Assembly: GCA_021817755.1 (NCBI GenBank)
Contig: JAKAGC010000127.1
Span: 1-8,683, forward strand
Direction of reading: 5' to 3'
Source: Acidobacteriota bacterium
GTDB lineage: Bacteria > Acidobacteriota > Aminicenantia > UBA2199
Length of the DNA stretch: 8,683 nt
Part shown: piece by piece, positions 7,181-8,683 of the stretch
How positions within the stretch are numbered: the stretch's first letter is position 1
How the letters are laid out: the number at the start of each line of letters is the position of its first letter
Translations under genes and position numbers: made by a program
Notes under the pieces: model-generated
What the model was told of the DNA's origin: nothing
The model's input: only the letters and a program-made list of their open reading frames with translations
Databases searched by the model: none

Positions 7181-7740
7181 TGGACCAAAAAGAACTGGCC
7201 AGGAAAATCAAATTAATTATAATGGATGTAGATGGTACTCTTTCGGACGGGAGATTCTATATGCTCCCGGATGGTACAACTTTAAAATCTTTTGATGTGA
7301 AAGATGGAACCGGAATTATATTTGCAGGCTTAGCCGGAATCAAAACCGCCATTATCACGGGAAAAGTTTCGGAAGCTGTACAAAAACGAGTTGTGGAACT
7401 ACAAATCGATGACTATTATCCTGGCGTGCAGGATAAAACAGCTCCTTTTTTTGAACTCATTAAAAAGTACGGATTAAAAAAAGAAGAAGTGGCATATATA
7501 GGAGATGATATTGGTGATGCAGAAGTTATGGGAATGGTCGGGTTCTCAGCTGCTGTGGGTGATGCCCATCCTCTTATAAAACGAATTTCTCACTATATTG
7601 CGAAGCGTTATGGCGGACGTGGTGCTGTAAGAGAATTAATCGATTTCATCCTGGATGCTCAGGAAAAATGGCCAGAAATATTTACACGTTTGAAAAGTGT
7701 TGCCAACTCCGATGAAATTATGAGAAAGATAAACTCCTGA
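7180..7740 (+). CDS. kdsC: 3-deoxy-D-manno-octulosonate-8-phosphate phosphatase
   Basis: KdsC removes the phosphate of Kdo-8-phosphate to give free Kdo for activation by KdsB. The 186-residue protein is a capless HAD phosphatase: motif I DVDGTLSD (D16 nucleophile, D18 acid/base), motif II T60 in IITGK, motif III K86 in VQDK, and motif IV GDDIGD (108-113). RYGGRGAVRE (143-152) is the KdsC-type C-terminal signature, whose tail closes the neighbouring active site in the tetramer. The frame can be read from a GTG at 7159, but ATG 7180 has GGAG 8 bases upstream and sits in a TAATG overlap with the kdsD stop, so I start there. It is the last gene of the run; the next gene begins 167 bases later and I see no convincing terminator between them. 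Confidence 0.94.
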   Translation: MDQKELARKIKLIIMDVDGTLSDGRFYMLPDGTTLKSFDVKDGTGIIFAGLAGIKTAIITGKVSEAVQKRVVELQIDDYYPGVQDKTAPFFELIKKYGLKKEEVAYIGDDIGDAEVMGMVGFSAAVGDAHPLIKRISHYIAKRYGGRGAVRELIDFILDAQEKWPEIFTRLKSVANSDEIMRKINS

Positions 7741-7830
7741 TCTGGGAGATTCTCTGCTTCGAATTTCTTTCATATACCACGATTTACTTTGAAAAGATAT
7801 GATTCATTAGTTTGAATTTTATCTTCGATA

Positions 7831-7859
7831 TTGCATCAGAAAAAAGATCATGATAAAAT
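7831..7859 (+). promoter_or_regulatory. Candidate promoter for the thioredoxin gene
   Basis: TTGCAT (7831-7836), 17 bases, TAAAAT (7854-7859), the same two hexamers and spacing as before kdsA. Transcription would start near 7866, giving a leader of about 42 bases. The rest of the 7741-7907 gap shows no gene or clear hairpin. Confidence 0.4.
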
Positions 7860-7893
7860 AATATCCTAAGAATACATGTGTCTTTACCCGGTT

Positions 7894-7901
7894 AAAAGGA
7901 G
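7894..7901 (+). promoter_or_regulatory. Ribosome binding site of the thioredoxin gene
   Basis: AAAAGGAG lies 6 bases before ATG 7908-7910. It fixes the start there rather than at the second ATG two codons later. Confidence 0.85.
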
Positions 7902-7907
7902 TTAGAC

Positions 7908-8351
7908 ATGAACATGATTATCAAATGCCCCACATGCGGTGCCAACAACAGGTTAAAAGAGGATTCCTCCAATGCCAAACCTTTGTGCGGCAAATGTAAA
8001 TCACCACTTATAGTACAACAAACCACCGGCCCCATTTATCTTACAGATATTACATTCGATAATTTTATACGTAAATCAAATAAACCTGTATTAGTAGATT
8101 TTTGGGCCAATTGGTGCGTTCCTTGTCGTCTTCTTGCGCCTGTTCTTGAAACTTTCGCACAATCTCAACATTCCATAATTGTTGCAAAGATAGATACAGA
8201 TAAAAACCCACTGATCGCATCTAAATTTCAAGTTTTCTCCATCCCAACAATGATTCTTTTTGTAGAAGGAAAAGAAGTAAAGCGGATTACCGGTGCACTC
8301 CCCCTCCAAGCTTTGGAAAATCAGCTAAAACCCTGGATTAGTATCAATTAA
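7908..8351 (+). CDS. trxC: Thioredoxin with N-terminal zinc ribbon (thioredoxin-2 type)
   Basis: This 147-residue cytoplasmic disulfide reductase has two parts. Residues 7-30 carry two CxxC pairs (CPTC and CGKC), the zinc-binding extension that defines thioredoxin 2 in E. coli, where it relates to oxidative stress. From about residue 42 there is a complete thioredoxin fold: buried D64, active site WCVPC (69-73), and the cis-proline P113 in FSIPT. No signal peptide is seen. The active site is unusual in having Val instead of Gly between the cysteines (GTT, one base from GGT), a position that influences redox potential. The gene has its own promoter candidate and strong ribosome site and is probably transcribed apart from the Kdo genes. 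It converges on the lectin-domain gene with 18 bases between stops. The symbol rests on domain layout, not on proven orthology. Confidence 0.88.
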   Translation: MNMIIKCPTCGANNRLKEDSSNAKPLCGKCKSPLIVQQTTGPIYLTDITFDNFIRKSNKPVLVDFWANWCVPCRLLAPVLETFAQSQHSIIVAKIDTDKNPLIASKFQVFSIPTMILFVEGKEVKRITGALPLQALENQLKPWISIN

Positions 8352-8357
8352 CCAGGG
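8331..8357. terminator. Possible bidirectional terminator between convergent genes
   Basis: CCCTGG (8331-8336) and CCAGGG (8352-8357) form a 6-bp stem around a 15-base AT-rich loop, with an inner ATT/AAT that could extend it across a bulge. The stem starts in the last codons of the thioredoxin gene and includes its stop. In the minus direction it is followed directly by TTTT; in the plus direction by AAAATTTCTTATT. It lies 13 bases beyond the stop of the lectin-domain gene. The stem is short and the T-runs are poor, so efficiency is doubtful. Confidence 0.4.
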
Positions 8358-8369
8358 AAAATTTCTTAT

Positions 8370-8683
8370 TCAAAAATAAATAGTGACTATAAACTGACCT
8401 GAATTATCATTTAAATCGAAATCATTAATTCCAATAAATAAACGACCCGTTCCCTGCATCTGGAAAGGAGCTTTATCATCACCTATATAAAACATCTGCC
8501 CATTAGCACCAACTTTTCCAATTAAAGCCCCTGTTGGCATATTGGGAAGTGGTTTCCGTTTATTCCAGGTAAGGTTCAATTCTCCATTTTGGTATACCAT
8601 ATTGTTTTTATCGATATAAATATATCCTGTGACTGAAAATAAAACAGTTTGGCCAGCTTTCACATCCAAAGCGGTATCCACCC
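8370..8683 (-). CDS. C-terminal LecA/PA-I-like lectin domain of a longer protein (partial)
   Basis: About 104 residues of a minus-strand protein are visible, ending in VTIYF and a TGA at 8370-8372. The frame continues past the right edge (the first complete codons give VDTALDVKAGQTV preceded by Gly), so the GTG near 8681 is internal. The sequence follows the fold of Pseudomonas LecA (PA-I galactophilic lectin): a DTALDVKAGQTVLFSVTG strand pair, GALIGKVG, a FYIGD strand, then GRLFIGINDFDLNDNSGQFIV, which matches the LecA stretch ending IYNDVPGTYGNNSGSFSV and includes the N-D and D-N-S positions used for calcium and sugar binding. Such domains occur at the C-terminus of secreted or surface proteins; the rest of this one is outside the window. 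Actual sugar binding is inferred only. Confidence 0.75.
   Translation of the reverse strand, partial: VDTALDVKAGQTVLFSVTGYIYIDKNNMVYQNGELNLTWNKRKPLPNMPTGALIGKVGANGQMFYIGDDKAPFQMQGTGRLFIGINDFDLNDNSGQFIVTIYF

Noticed and set aside
1..8683. A new defence, mobile or biosynthetic system
   Set aside because: Every complete gene belongs to a well-known family with housekeeping or cell-envelope roles; no transposase, integrase, CRISPR repeat, toxin-antitoxin pair or unknown conserved cluster was seen.

Overview
The window is an ordinary-looking chromosomal segment from an AT-rich Gram-negative bacterium that uses the standard code (TGA is used as a stop). The Gram-negative assignment rests on three consecutive genes for Kdo, the inner-core sugar of lipopolysaccharide. 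Good AAGGAG-type ribosome sites and sigma-70-like promoters are present. I cannot name the phylum. An AT-rich member of the FCB group or a spirochaete would fit, but no gene here is diagnostic.

Left part (1-2735), all on the minus strand. Reading downstream from the divergent intergenic region: an L-threonine 3-dehydrogenase (tdh), the ribosome-rescue hydrolase ArfB, a two-TM potassium channel with RCK/TrkA regulatory domains, and then the first 43 codons of an unidentified acidic protein that runs off the left edge. tdh, arfB and the channel gene are 14 and 42 bases apart and are probably co-transcribed. Right of tdh lies a 220-base divergent control region with one good promoter in each direction.

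Middle (2956-7740), plus strand. ftsK (DNA translocase for chromosome segregation at the septum) is followed by kdsA, kdsD and kdsC. The three Kdo genes are tightly coupled: kdsA and kdsD overlap at ATGA, kdsD and kdsC at TAATG. KdsD isomerises ribulose-5-P to arabinose-5-P, KdsA condenses it with PEP to Kdo-8-P, and KdsC removes the phosphate. The CMP-Kdo synthetase (kdsB) is not in the window.

Right part (7741-8683). A thioredoxin with an N-terminal zinc ribbon (TrxC type, active site WCVPC) has its own leader and ribosome site. It converges on the C-terminal part of a minus-strand protein ending in a LecA/PA-I-like galactose-lectin domain. A short inverted repeat between them could terminate both transcripts.

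I found no mobile element, CRISPR array, RNA gene or clearly new multi-gene system. The most notable unexplained structure is a 16-bp hairpin with a four-base loop inside the arfB coding sequence, fully paired only in the mRNA sense. Other points worth a look are a K+ filter reading TVGYR instead of TVGYG, two identical promoter-like sequences (TTGCAT-N17-TAAAAT) before kdsA and the thioredoxin gene, and a possibly leaderless kdsA.
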